From JAEUMG01 sp046349315 (lineage in GTDB: Bacteria; Pseudomonadota; Alphaproteobacteria; Rhizobiales; Aestuariivirgaceae): DNA of 64,000 bases. The notes beneath the pieces were generated by a model. It did not search any database. It was not told the DNA's origin and worked only from the letters and a program-made list of their open reading frames with translations. This document shows positions 17,469 through 25,725 of this stretch, piece by piece. The position numbers and the translations under genes are program-made. Where the stretch lies: the NCBI GenBank assembly GCA_046349315.1, contig JAXMCQ010000006.1, positions 1-64,000 of the forward strand, given 5' to 3'. Each line of letters starts with the position of its first letter. Position 1 is the stretch's first letter.

Positions 17469-18104
17469 ATGTACAAGCTTTATGCCCGCGCGGGGTCGGG
17501 TTCGTTTATCGTGGAGGCGATTCTGGCCGAGGCCGGCGTGGCGTGCGAAATCCACGATGTGGAACGCCTGCCGGGCCGCAAGTCGCCGGAATATCTCCAC
17601 AAGCTCAATCCGCTCGGCCAGATACCGACATTGATCCTACCCAATGGCGAGGTGATGACGGAATCGGCGGCGATCGCCATCTATCTGTGCGATCTCTATC
17701 CAAAGACGGGGTTGGCGCCCGCGCTGGATTCGCCGCAGCGAGCGGCCTATCTCCGTTGGCTGCTGTTCATGGCCACCACGATCTATATGAGCGATCTGCG
17801 CGCCATCTATTGCGAGCGCTACACCGACGACCCCAATGGCGCGGAAGCGGTCAAAGCTTCGGCGCTCACCCAGCGAAACCGGCAGTGGGACATTCTCGAA
17901 ACCGAGCTCGGCGACAAACCGTATCTCCTAGGCGATCGGCTGAGTGTCCTCGACATCTATGCGGTGATGCTCGCTGCCTGGAACAAGGATTCGAGGGAAT
18001 TTCTCGCCAAGCGCCCCAAATTGCGTGGCCTCTATGAGCGCGTGCTGGCACGGCCCAAGCTCGCGCCGGTTTTCAAGCGCAATAACATGGACGCACTGAC
18101 ATAG
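17469..18104 (+). CDS. Glutathione S-transferase family protein
   Basis: AGGGAGG at 17456-17462 best serves ATG 17469 (spacing 6); the adjacent ATG 17466 is the alternative. The product is 211 residues, standard for a GST. The N-terminal thioredoxin-like domain has YKLYARAGSGSFIVEAIL, with serine/tyrosine candidates for glutathione activation. It also has the cis-proline and GSH gamma-glutamyl binding motif IPTLILPNGEVMTESAAI. The C-terminal all-helical domain contains the N-capping/folding motif LSVLDIYAVML. Substrate unknown. The gene lies convergent with metF, separated by 9 bases. Confidence 0.9.
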   Translation: MYKLYARAGSGSFIVEAILAEAGVACEIHDVERLPGRKSPEYLHKLNPLGQIPTLILPNGEVMTESAAIAIYLCDLYPKTGLAPALDSPQRAAYLRWLLFMATTIYMSDLRAIYCERYTDDPNGAEAVKASALTQRNRQWDILETELGDKPYLLGDRLSVLDIYAVMLAAWNKDSREFLAKRPKLRGLYERVLARPKLAPVFKRNNMDALT

Positions 18105-18113
18105 CGGGTGATC

Positions 18114-18992
18114 TTATGCAGCGGCGGCCAGCCCCAAATCGAGTGTGCGGCAGATGGCGTAGACGAGATCGGCGCGGTTTAATGTGTAGAAGTGGAAACT
18201 ATTGACGCCCTCGCGGCGCAGTTCCGTCACCTGGTTGGCGGCGACCACGGCGGCGACGAGATTGCGGGTCTCGGGCTCTTCATCGAGCCCCTCGAAGCGT
18301 GCAGCGACTGCCTTGGGGATCGTCGCTCCGCATTTGAACGCGAATTCCTTGACGCGGGCAAAATTGGTGACGGGAAGAATGCCCGGCACGAGTTCAATTT
18401 CGATGCCGCGTGCAAAGACACGGTCGCGAAAGCGCAGGAACGCCGCCGTGTTGAAGAAGAACTGCGAGATGGCGCGGCCGGCGCCATGCTCGGCCTTATC
18501 GGCCATGAAGGCGAGATCTTCTTCGATCGATACCGATTCGGGATGGCGCTCGGGATAGGCGGCAACGCTGATCTCGAAAGGCGCGATCTCGCGAATGCCG
18601 CGGACCAGATCGGCGGCATTGCGATAGCCGTCCGGGTGCGGCGTGAAGCGCTGGCCAAGACCGCCGGGCGGATCGCCGCGCAAGGCAACGATGTGACGGA
18701 CTCCGGCCGCCCAGTAATCCTGCACCACGGCATCGACTTCGGCTCGGCTTGCATCCACGCAGGTTAGATGCGCGGCCGGCGCCAAGGTCGTGTCATCGCG
18801 GATACGGCGCACCGTATCGATGGTGCGCTCGCGCGTGGTGCCACCGGCTCCGTATGTGACCGAGACGAAGCGCGGTGCGACGGTCTCAAGCTTGCGGATC
18901 GTGCGCCAGAAGGCGTCACCCGAGTCGCCGGCTTTCGGCGGGAAGAATTCGAAGGAGACGGCAAGCGGCTCGCTTGATTTGGCCATCATCAT
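18114..18992 (-). CDS. metF: 5,10-methylenetetrahydrofolate reductase
   Basis: 292 residues, normal for bacterial MetF. The N-terminal SFEFFPPKAGD holds the catalytic glutamate; FVSVTYGAGGTTRERT, AHLTCVD, ALRGDPPGG and AAYPERHPES are the FAD/substrate-binding signatures of the family. It reduces methylene-THF to 5-methyl-THF for methionine synthesis. The start is a run of three ATG codons (18992, 18989, 18986) overlapping the stop of the ArsR-methyltransferase gene by 4 bases, so the two are translationally coupled. Regulation by that upstream ArsR-type protein and by the operator at 20011-20030 is likely. Confidence 0.95.
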   Translation of the reverse strand: MMMAKSSEPLAVSFEFFPPKAGDSGDAFWRTIRKLETVAPRFVSVTYGAGGTTRERTIDTVRRIRDDTTLAPAAHLTCVDASRAEVDAVVQDYWAAGVRHIVALRGDPPGGLGQRFTPHPDGYRNAADLVRGIREIAPFEISVAAYPERHPESVSIEEDLAFMADKAEHGAGRAISQFFFNTAAFLRFRDRVFARGIEIELVPGILPVTNFARVKEFAFKCGATIPKAVAARFEGLDEEPETRNLVAAVVAANQVTELRREGVNSFHFYTLNRADLVYAICRTLDLGLAAAA

Positions 18993-19993
18993 TGGCTCCG
19001 CTCGGCGCTTTGTGGGGCCGATTGCGCCGCGATAACTCCAGGCGCGCGCGCCAGCCAGATCGAAACGGTGAGGCCTTCTTCGCCATCGCGCCAGGGCGGC
19101 GGCAGAACTTCCTGCGAAACAAGATCGAGCCCGGCGCGGCGTAGCCAGCCGATCATCTGTTCGCCGGCGATGCCGAGACGCCTGTGCGCCTGTTCCTCGC
19201 GAAGCTGCTCAAGTTCGTGGGGTGCGAAATCGACGATGAGAAGGCGGCCCCCGGGTTTGAGAACGCGCGCGGCTTCGGCAAGGGCGCGGGCCGGCTCGTC
19301 GAGATAGTGCAGGACCTGATGGATGGTCACTAAATCGGCGTAGCCGTTCGGAAAGGGGAGGGCGAAGATGTCGCCATGGCGTATTTGAAGATGGCGCAAT
19401 CGCGCGTCTTCGATCGAGGCGCGGGCGATGGCGAGCATTTCCCGGCTCGCATCGACACCAATTCCCTGAGCCGACCGCGGCGCGAAGAGGCGCAAGATGC
19501 GGCCGGTCCCGGTTCCCAGATCGAGGTGGATGCCGAGCGGCCCCTTGCCCACCAGCCGCTGCACAGCATCCTCGACCGCTTCTTCGCGAACATGGAGGGA
19601 GCGCAGTGTCTCCCAATTGGCGGCATTAGCCCGGAAGAACGACGCCGCGCGCTCCGATCGCGCCTGTCGCACCTCCTCAAGTCGGGCGGCGTCGGCGGAA
19701 AGAGTCGAATCACCTGCCGGCAGGAGTTCGGCAATGGTCCGCGCCAAGGCGCCGCCGGCACCCTCATCGCGCAACCGGAAGAGAACCCAACTCCCTTCCT
19801 TGTGGCGCGAAAGCAACCCCGATTCGGTCATCAGTTTCAGATGGCGGCTGATGCGAGGCTGACTTTGGCCCAGGATCTGGGTCAATTCACTGACGTTGAA
19901 TTCGCCATGCGAGAGCACGAAAACGATGCGCAAACGCGTCGTTTCAGCGATTCCACGAAGCCCGGCGAGAAGCTCGTCCATGCCCTTGATCAC
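18989..19993 (-). CDS. ArsR-family regulator fused to a SAM-dependent methyltransferase domain
   Basis: 334 residues. Residues about 8-85 are an ArsR winged helix (ELTQILGQSQPRISRHLKLMTESGLL, then GSWVLFRL). Residues about 130-300 are a class I methyltransferase (HLDLGTGTGRIL, IGVDASREMLAIAR, VLKPGGRLLIVDF). The start is GTG 19993 or ATG 19981. ArsR-methyltransferase fusions next to metF are known in Alphaproteobacteria, and SahR-type ArsR regulators sense S-adenosylhomocysteine. That suggests this protein tunes methionine/SAM-cycle genes, with the methyltransferase fold possibly acting as the SAM/SAH sensor (inference). It is the first gene of a metF operon. Confidence 0.88.
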   Translation of the reverse strand: MIKGMDELLAGLRGIAETTRLRIVFVLSHGEFNVSELTQILGQSQPRISRHLKLMTESGLLSRHKEGSWVLFRLRDEGAGGALARTIAELLPAGDSTLSADAARLEEVRQARSERAASFFRANAANWETLRSLHVREEAVEDAVQRLVGKGPLGIHLDLGTGTGRILRLFAPRSAQGIGVDASREMLAIARASIEDARLRHLQIRHGDIFALPFPNGYADLVTIHQVLHYLDEPARALAEAARVLKPGGRLLIVDFAPHELEQLREEQAHRRLGIAGEQMIGWLRRAGLDLVSQEVLPPPWRDGEEGLTVSIWLARAPGVIAAQSAPQSAERSQ

Positions 19994-20010
19994 CCTACAA
20001 CATTATGCTG

Positions 20011-20030
20011 ATATAAACATATCTTTATGT
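20011..20030. promoter_or_regulatory. Near-perfect palindrome ATATAAACATATCTTTATGT, probable SahR-like operator
   Basis: The core ATAAACATATCTTTAT (20013-20028) differs by one base from the symmetrical ATAAAGATATCTTTAT. That resembles the ArsR/SahR-type operator reported for methionine-cycle genes in Alphaproteobacteria. It lies 17 bases upstream of the ArsR-methyltransferase start, an ideal place for autorepression of the regulator-metF operon. The role is inference from family knowledge. Confidence 0.6.
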
Positions 20031-20035
20031 CCCGG

Positions 20036-20047
20036 GCAAATATTTGC
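20036..20047. promoter_or_regulatory. Perfect 12-base palindrome GCAAATATTTGC
   Basis: Lies in the 165-base divergent region between the arsR-methyltransferase and mlaA genes, 6 bases from the SahR-like palindrome. It may be a second protein-binding site serving either direction. No partner is known. Confidence 0.35.
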
Positions 20048-20158
20048 AGGTCTTAACCAAAAAAAAGTCCAAGTCAGTCAGCATTTCAGGGGGGAGCCGG
20101 GTGGCGGCGCGACAGACTGCGTGTCATACTGTAACTTAACCCTCCATACGGAGATTGA

Positions 20159-21250
20159 ATGCCTCGCTTTGTCGGCAAATTCCGGTTTCGTGCGATGACG
20201 CGCCACTTGGCGCTCGGCGCCGCCGTGCTTGCCGTGGCGAGCGTCTTCGGTCCTGTCCAGGCCCAAACCCGTAGGGATGACCAGACTTTAGCCGAGATCC
20301 AGACCGTCAAAGCAGCGCGCGCCGCCAAGCGTGCGCTTGCGGCGGAAGCCGCTGCCGAGACGCCGATCATCATCACGCCGGCCAGCACGACGCCGGATGT
20401 CGAACCGATCGAGCCCGCGGCGCCTGAAGCCGCCGACGCGACGAAGCAGAAGAAGACGGAGGAAGCCGCAGCGTCCACCGATGAGGGCGTGGATGATTTT
20501 CCGGCCGCAGATCAAAACGAGCCGATCGACGACATTCAGGTGCCCGCCGATCTCACCGAAGAGGTCCCGGATCCGGTAGAGCCGGTCAATCGCTTCTTTT
20601 TCGAGCTTAACGAGGGTCTCGATTTCCTGATCGTCAGACCGGTGGCAACGGTCTATCGCGCGGTGCTTCCAAAGCCGATACGGATCGGCGTCGGCAATGC
20701 GCTGCGCAACGCCGCAACGCCTGTGATACTTGCCAACGACATTCTCCAGGGCGCGGACGGCAAGCGCGTCGAAGCGACAGTGGTTCGCTTCATGCTCAAT
20801 TCGACGATCGGGGTTTGCGGGCTCATCGATGTGGGCAGCTATGTCGGCCTTGAGTTCCACCGCGAGGATTTCGGCCAGACACTCGCAACTTGGGGTGTGG
20901 ATTCGGGTCCCTATATGGTTGCGCCGATCCTTGGGCCAGGCAATCCGCGTGATTTCGTCGGCGTGATCGTCGATACCGCGATCAATCCGCTGACCTGGGT
21001 ACTGGTCGACGAGCCCTTGTGGGAAACGATGGCGCCAAGCGCCACGGAAATGGTTTCAACGCGTGAAGTTGCGCTCGACGATATCGACGCCTTGCGCAAA
21101 ACTTCGCCAGATTTCTACGTCACGGTGCGCCAGCTTTATAGCGAGAAGCGTAAGACGGATATTGCCAATGGCGATGTCGGCCTCGATCCAATTCCGGGGA
21201 CGACGAGCCTGCCGCCTACGCAAATGACACCGACCGTCAATCCTTTCTGA
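20159..21250 (+). CDS. mlaA: MlaA/VacJ-family phospholipid transport protein with long acidic linker
   Basis: ATG 20159 after GGAGA. 363 residues, longer than E. coli MlaA (251). An N-terminal signal peptide (HLALGAAVLAVASVFGPVQAQ) is followed by a disordered Ala/Glu/Pro-rich region (about 36-138). The MlaA domain runs from DPVEPVNRFFFELNEGLD to DDIDALRKTSPDFYVTVRQLY. MlaA removes outer-leaflet phospholipids and hands them to MlaC. Odd point: MlaA is normally a lipoprotein, but this signal peptide ends in VQAQ with no cysteine, so lipidation is not predicted. It heads a row of three mlaC genes (gaps 27, 30 and 82 bases). Confidence 0.9.
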   Translation: MPRFVGKFRFRAMTRHLALGAAVLAVASVFGPVQAQTRRDDQTLAEIQTVKAARAAKRALAAEAAAETPIIITPASTTPDVEPIEPAAPEAADATKQKKTEEAAASTDEGVDDFPAADQNEPIDDIQVPADLTEEVPDPVEPVNRFFFELNEGLDFLIVRPVATVYRAVLPKPIRIGVGNALRNAATPVILANDILQGADGKRVEATVVRFMLNSTIGVCGLIDVGSYVGLEFHREDFGQTLATWGVDSGPYMVAPILGPGNPRDFVGVIVDTAINPLTWVLVDEPLWETMAPSATEMVSTREVALDDIDALRKTSPDFYVTVRQLYSEKRKTDIANGDVGLDPIPGTTSLPPTQMTPTVNPF

Positions 21251-21277
21251 TTGCGGCAAAGATCGAGGCTTTCAAAC

Positions 21278-21841
21278 ATGGTTACACGTCGATTTTTCTT
21301 GACCGCTTCCCTGTTGGCCGCGACCGGGCTGGCCAGCAGCGCCAATGCGGCCTCCGGGGCGGAGGACTACATCAACAATGTCGGCAACAGTGTTCTTGCC
21401 GCAGCGCGCGCCAATTCGGTCGCCAAATTCCGCTCACTACTCAGGTCGAATGCCGACATTCCGGCGATCGCACTGTTTTCGCTTGGCGCTTATCGCAAGA
21501 GCCTGACGAAGAATGTCCAGGCCGAGTACTTCAAACTCGTCGAGGACTACATCGCCAATGTCTTTACGTCTCACGCCGCGCAACTTGCCGGCGACTCGCT
21601 CGAAGTGTTGGGCAGCTCAAGCACCGGCGACAGTATCCTGGTGAAGAGCAAGGTCAACTATTCCGGTGGCAAGACAACCTTGGTTACCTGGCGGGTGGTA
21701 AAGCGCGGCGGTGGCTATAAGATTTTCGACGTCAATGTCGATGGAATTTGGCTCGCGACGACGCAGAAGACGAACTTCGTCACAGTCCTGAAAAAGAACA
21801 AGGGCGATATTAACGCCCTCTTGACTTACCTGCGCGCGTGA
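21278..21841 (+). CDS. mlaC: MlaC-family phospholipid-binding protein, tandem copy 1
   Basis: ATG 21278 (187 residues) is preferred to TTG 21251 because GAGG precedes it and the signal peptide then starts normally. The N terminus VTRRFFLTASLLAATGLASSANA is a Tat-like signal (T-R-R-F-F-L). The MlaC core includes ADIPAIALFSLGAYRKSL, a helical region QAEYFKLVEDYIANVF, and the C-terminal TWRVVKRGGGYKIFDVNVDG followed by IWLATTQ. The predicted role is periplasmic phospholipid shuttle for the adjacent MlaA. It is the copy most typical of the family. No mlaFEDB genes are in the window. Confidence 0.87.
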   Translation: MVTRRFFLTASLLAATGLASSANAASGAEDYINNVGNSVLAAARANSVAKFRSLLRSNADIPAIALFSLGAYRKSLTKNVQAEYFKLVEDYIANVFTSHAAQLAGDSLEVLGSSSTGDSILVKSKVNYSGGKTTLVTWRVVKRGGGYKIFDVNVDGIWLATTQKTNFVTVLKKNKGDINALLTYLRA

Positions 21842-21871
21842 GCCGCGGTCCGAGACGGAGTAAACTAGCGA

Positions 21872-22474
21872 ATGACGCGCCTGCCCGAGAAGATAAGCCG
21901 CCGAAAGCTTTTGGCATTCGCGGCTTTCCTCACTGCGCAATTGACGACATCGCAACTCGCTCTGGCGGACACGCCACAGGAGCAGTTTGTGAAGGACCTG
22001 TCGCGCCAAATCATTTCGCTCGCCAATAGCGGGGGCAGCAAGGCTTCATTGCGCAAGCGCTTCACTTCGCTCATCTCGCGCTACTCAAACGCACAGAGCG
22101 TCGCGATGCTTGCGCTCGGCACCTATCGGGGTCAGTTGCCGGCCGGCCGCAAGGATGAATTCGTCAGGCTGGTGACACAGTACATGGCCGCATTCTTCGT
22201 CTACTACATCGACGAGTTCCGCGGCACTGCGCTTGAGATCAAGTCCTCAGCACCGCAAGGCAAGTTGACCCTCGTCGATACACGGATCACCAATGGTGGT
22301 CCGGTACGCTGGCGGATCTCCGGCAGCGGCGGTGGCTACCGCGTGCAGGACATCAATGTCCGAGCGGTCTGGCTTTCGCTGCAGCTCAAGCAGCGCTTCA
22401 CCGACGTGTTGAAGCGCAGCAAGGGCGATTTCGATGCGCTTTTTGCCGAATTGAAGAGTGCCGAAAACTGGTAA
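21872..22474 (+). CDS. MlaC-family phospholipid-binding protein, tandem copy 2
   Basis: 200 residues; ATG 21872. A Tat-like signal SRRKLLAFAAFLTAQLTTS ends near ALA-DTPQ. Core landmarks are RYSNAQSVAMLALGTYRGQLP and VRWRISGSGGGYRVQDINVR, followed by AVWLSLQLKQRF. These align by eye with copy 1 but share only the framework residues (LG-Y-R, WR, GGGY, D-NV, WL), so this is an old duplication rather than a recent one. It has an unusual aromatic stretch AAFFVYYIDEF where the lipid-binding pocket helices lie, which may change the ligand (inference). Confidence 0.84.
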   Translation: MTRLPEKISRRKLLAFAAFLTAQLTTSQLALADTPQEQFVKDLSRQIISLANSGGSKASLRKRFTSLISRYSNAQSVAMLALGTYRGQLPAGRKDEFVRLVTQYMAAFFVYYIDEFRGTALEIKSSAPQGKLTLVDTRITNGGPVRWRISGSGGGYRVQDINVRAVWLSLQLKQRFTDVLKRSKGDFDALFAELKSAENW

Positions 22475-22556
22475 CCGCGAAGGCGTGTTGACGGGACGGT
22501 CGGTTCTCCAGTACGAGTTTCGCGTCGCGGCCTATGCCTCGCGGTGAGGGTTAACA

Positions 22557-23162
22557 ATGGACGGCACGTCGTCCTTCCACAGTCTCAAGCTCAGCCGTCG
22601 CGGTTTTGTTGCGGCGGGTCTTGGCGCGGGGACAGCAGCGCTCGGCGCAGGCCCCGCGATGGCCGGCGAGCATCCCTCGATGGCCTATATGCGGCAGGTT
22701 GCCAAGGACCTTCTCGCCGCAAACCGTCAGGGGACGGTGGCAAGTTTCATGCGCGCCATCCAGCGCCATGCCGATGTTCCCGAGATCGCCCTCTATTCGC
22801 TCGGCCAGTACAAGCCGAGCCTGTCGTCGGCTCAGCGCGACCTCTACTACAGGGGCGTTGCAACCTTCATGTCGCGCTATTTCGCTGACCAGTCGCGTGA
22901 ATACCGTGTTGCCAAGTACGAGCTTGGCGACGCGCGCAGCGACGACAAGGATGTGCTGATCTCGAGCAAGGTCTATTTGATCTCCGGTACGACCTATTCG
23001 GTCACCTGGCGGTTGTCGCCGCGCGGCAAGGGCTACAAGGTGACGGATGCGAAGGTTCTGGGCTTCTCGCTCGTCTATATGCAGCGAAACCTCTTCACCT
23101 CATTCCTGTCCAAGCGGAATGGCGATATCGGGCAATTGGTCGCCGCCCTGAACCGTCCGTAG
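22557..23162 (+). CDS. MlaC-family phospholipid-binding protein, tandem copy 3 (divergent)
   Basis: 201 residues; ATG 22557 after GTGAGGG. The N terminus LKLSRRGFVAAGLGAGTAALGAGPAMA is a textbook Tat signal (S-R-R-G-F-V). Core: IQRHADVPEIALYSLGQYKPSLS, then VTWRLSPRGKGYKVTDAKVLG. The usual GIWLA strand is replaced by GFSLVYMQRN, so it is the most divergent copy. It lies 82 bases after copy 2; its own promoter is possible. It may be a specialised lipid carrier or a partner of another outer-membrane protein. Confidence 0.8.
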   Translation: MDGTSSFHSLKLSRRGFVAAGLGAGTAALGAGPAMAGEHPSMAYMRQVAKDLLAANRQGTVASFMRAIQRHADVPEIALYSLGQYKPSLSSAQRDLYYRGVATFMSRYFADQSREYRVAKYELGDARSDDKDVLISSKVYLISGTTYSVTWRLSPRGKGYKVTDAKVLGFSLVYMQRNLFTSFLSKRNGDIGQLVAALNRP

Positions 23163-23254
23163 TTCACCCTAAGGGCTTTTTAACCGCCACAACCTAGGCT
23201 ATCTGACGGGACGCAGACCGGCCCTTTCGGCCGGGTTCGAGTGGGTCAGTGAGT

Positions 23255-23896
23255 ATGCGTTTCGAGTGGCGTTGGGCAGCCTTGTTGGCGTGCCTGTGCG
23301 CGGGGATGGCCGGATGTTCCGGCGGGTCTAACAAGACCTATTTCACCACGCGCGGATTGAAGGCGCCGCAGGCGCAGTGCACGGTCAACCCGCAAAGCGT
23401 TGCGGTGGCCGAACGCATCCCAGACATCCATGAGCGCAGCGGCTGCCAGGTGGAAAACGCCTATCGGGTCAACGCGATCTCCGGCATTAACTTCAGCCAG
23501 CCGGCGATCATGAATTGCGGGATGATCGGCCCGCTCGATACTTGGTTCAATGATGTCGTCCAGCCGGCCGCGCAGCGCGCCTTCGGCGAAAGTGTGGTGG
23601 CGGTGAACGTCGCTGCTTCCTATGCCTGCCGGCCGCGCAACAACAAGCGCGGCGGGAAAATGAGCGAGCACGGCTTCGGCAATGCTCTCGACATCGCCTC
23701 CTTTACGCTCGAGAGCGGGCGCAAGGTCGAAGTGGAGCAGGGCTATTTCAGCTGGAGCGAAAAGGGCTTCATCAGAGAAGTCCGCAAGGGCGCCTGCGAG
23801 GACTTCAATACCGTGCTGGGCCCCGGCGATGCCTATCACGACGATCACATCCACGTGGATTTGGCTAATCGCCGTTCCAGCAAGAAGCTCTGCTGA
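23255..23896 (+). CDS. Extensin-like C-terminal domain lipoprotein (putative LAS-fold peptidase)
   Basis: ATG 23255 or GTG 23249, 213-215 residues. The signal WAALLACLCAGMAGC ends in a lipobox, predicting a lipoprotein. The extensin-like domain is identified by the zinc-site motifs SEHGFGNALDIASF (H and D) and AYHDDHIHVDL (H-x-H), together with a conserved cysteine pair. The fold belongs to LAS/M15-like peptidoglycan peptidases; enzymatic activity has rarely been shown. It probably acts on the cell wall at an envelope membrane. It stands alone after the mlaC array. A GC hairpin (ACCGGCC...GGCCGGG, about 23216-23235) lies just before it but has no T-run. Confidence 0.85.
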   Translation: MRFEWRWAALLACLCAGMAGCSGGSNKTYFTTRGLKAPQAQCTVNPQSVAVAERIPDIHERSGCQVENAYRVNAISGINFSQPAIMNCGMIGPLDTWFNDVVQPAAQRAFGESVVAVNVAASYACRPRNNKRGGKMSEHGFGNALDIASFTLESGRKVEVEQGYFSWSEKGFIREVRKGACEDFNTVLGPGDAYHDDHIHVDLANRRSSKKLC

Positions 23897-23992
23897 CCCG
23901 CGCGGGATTTTGCGCCTGACGGCGTTTTCCGATCATGCTAGGCCGCTCGCGCCCCAGACCGGGGCGCGATGATCTCGCAGACGTAATGCATG

Positions 23993-25114
23993 ATGCCGAA
24001 CCGCCCTTTCGCCCTGATCGACGATAGCCTTGCCGGGCATGCGCGGCTCTTCAGGCATCCGGATTTCATAATCTGCGCCGATGCGGCGGAAGGGATTGCG
24101 CCCGCGTTCCGGCGCATAGAGGAGGCGCGGCGTACGGGGCTCACGCTCGTCGGATATGCGAGTTATGAGTTGGGCTATCTGCTTGAGCCGCGATTGGCGC
24201 CATTGCTGCCGGAGAAGCGGCGCGTCCCGCTTCTCTGCTTCGGGGCGTTCCGCGAGGCCGAGATATTCGCGCCGCAGTCGATTGCCGGTGATGGTACGAT
24301 CGAAACGCTTCAGCCTGACTGGTCCTTTGCGGAGTATGCGCCGCGCTTTCACAAAGTTCTCGATTACATTTCGGCAGGCGACGTCTACCAGATCAACCTG
24401 ACCTTTCCGATGAGCGGGTCACATCGCGGCGATCCGCTCGCGCTCTATCGGGCCTTGCGGCTGCGCCAGCCGGTTGCCCATGGCGGCGTTGTGGCACTTG
24501 GCGATGAGACAGTCGTCTCGCTTTCTCCGGAATTGTTCTTTGCGGTGAGATCAGGACGCATCACCGCGAAGCCGATGAAGGGCACTGCGAAGCGCGAGGC
24601 CGATCCGGCGCGGGACCGCGAGGCTGCGCTGAGACTGGCGATCGACGAGAAGCAGCGCGCCGAGAACCTGATGATCGTCGACCTTTTGCGCAATGATCTG
24701 AGCCGCATCAGCCGGGTCGGCAGCGTGCATGTGCCGAAACTTTTTGAAGTCGAGACCTATCCGACCTTGCACCAAATGACCTCGACGGTCATGGCAGAGC
24801 TGTTGCCCGATCTCAGCCTGCAGGATCTCTTCACTGGACTGTTCCCATGCGGCTCGGTGACCGGTGCGCCAAAGATCCGCGCGATGGAAATCATCCGCGA
24901 ACTCGAGGCCGAACCGCGCGGCGTTTATTGCGGTGCCGTCGGCTGGATTGCTCCCTCGGGTGACATGAGCTTCAACGTGGCCATCCGAACACTCACCTGC
25001 TTTGCCGATGGCACCGCGGTACTCAATGTCGGCTCGGGCATTGTTGCCGATTCGACGCCTAAGTCGGAATATGACGAATGCCTGCTCAAGAGCCGCTTTC
25101 TCAACTCGGCCTGA
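23993..25114 (+). CDS. pabB: Aminodeoxychorismate synthase component I
   Basis: Starts at ATG 23993 (or ATG 23990 directly before), about 373 residues. It is the short, single-domain PabB type common in Alphaproteobacteria. The chorismate-utilising fold shows VYQINLTFP, ITAKPMKGTAKR (the PIKGT motif in MKGT form, with the active-site lysine), IVDLLRNDLSR, and GLFPCGSVTGAPKIRAMEII. It converts chorismate plus ammonia to 4-amino-4-deoxychorismate for folate synthesis. Its 3' end overlaps pabC by 37 bases, so translation is coupled. The glutamine amidotransferase PabA is not in the window. Confidence 0.92.
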   Translation: MPNRPFALIDDSLAGHARLFRHPDFIICADAAEGIAPAFRRIEEARRTGLTLVGYASYELGYLLEPRLAPLLPEKRRVPLLCFGAFREAEIFAPQSIAGDGTIETLQPDWSFAEYAPRFHKVLDYISAGDVYQINLTFPMSGSHRGDPLALYRALRLRQPVAHGGVVALGDETVVSLSPELFFAVRSGRITAKPMKGTAKREADPARDREAALRLAIDEKQRAENLMIVDLLRNDLSRISRVGSVHVPKLFEVETYPTLHQMTSTVMAELLPDLSLQDLFTGLFPCGSVTGAPKIRAMEIIRELEAEPRGVYCGAVGWIAPSGDMSFNVAIRTLTCFADGTAVLNVGSGIVADSTPKSEYDECLLKSRFLNSA

Positions 25115-25725
25115 TTGAAACGCTGCTGTGGACGCGCGAGGAAGGTTTCTATCTTCTCGAAGGACACAGGGCGCGCCTTGCGCATTCGGCAAGGGCGCTC
25201 GGGCATCGGTATGATGCGGCATGCGTCGCTGCGGCGCTCGAGGAGTTGCCCAAGTCCGCAGACAGGCTCCGGGTGCGTCTCGTCTTGCAGCATGACGGGC
25301 GGGTCGAGGTTACCGCGCAGCCGCTGGCATCCCTTGCTCCAGGAACCGTGTGGTGCGCAGCACTCGCCACCATTCGGCTCAACTCCGCCGATCCGATGCT
25401 TGCGCATAAGACGACGCGGCGGGCCTTCTATGATGACGAGCGGGGGCGGCTCGCCGCCGTGTATCGGGCCGATGAAGCGATCTTTCTCAATGAACGCGAC
25501 GAGATCTGCGAGGGTGGGATCACCACGATCTTCGTGTCGCGTGGTGGGCGACTGGTGACGCCGCCCTTGTCGCGCGGTTTGTTGCCGGGTGTGTTGCGCC
25601 GGCATCTGATCGAGAGTGGCGAAGCGATGGAAGCCGACATCCGGCTTGAAGACCTGCGCAATGGCTTCCAGCTTGGAAATTCGGTGCGCGGGCTTATTCC
25701 TGCGCGGCTTGTGGAACAAGCTTGA
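25078..25725 (+). CDS. pabC: Aminodeoxychorismate lyase-type class IV aminotransferase
   Basis: 215 residues, a compact class IV PLP fold. The lysine is in LAHKTTRRAFYDDER (PLP Schiff base expected here), followed by EICEGGITTIFV and LSRGLLPGVLRRHLI, both hallmarks of the class. In the PabC reaction, aminodeoxychorismate is split to p-aminobenzoate and pyruvate. The 37-base overlap with pabB supports the folate role over a branched-chain or D-amino-acid one. The start is ATG 25078 inside pabB. The 3' end overlaps the convergent hypothetical gene by 32 bases. Confidence 0.88.
   Translation: MPAQEPLSQLGLIETLLWTREEGFYLLEGHRARLAHSARALGHRYDAACVAAALEELPKSADRLRVRLVLQHDGRVEVTAQPLASLAPGTVWCAALATIRLNSADPMLAHKTTRRAFYDDERGRLAAVYRADEAIFLNERDEICEGGITTIFVSRGGRLVTPPLSRGLLPGVLRRHLIESGEAMEADIRLEDLRNGFQLGNSVRGLIPARLVEQA

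Noticed and set aside
23216..23235. GC hairpin ACCGGCC...GGCCGGGT before the extensin-like gene
   Set aside because: No T-run and it lies in a probable leader; not enough for a terminator call.
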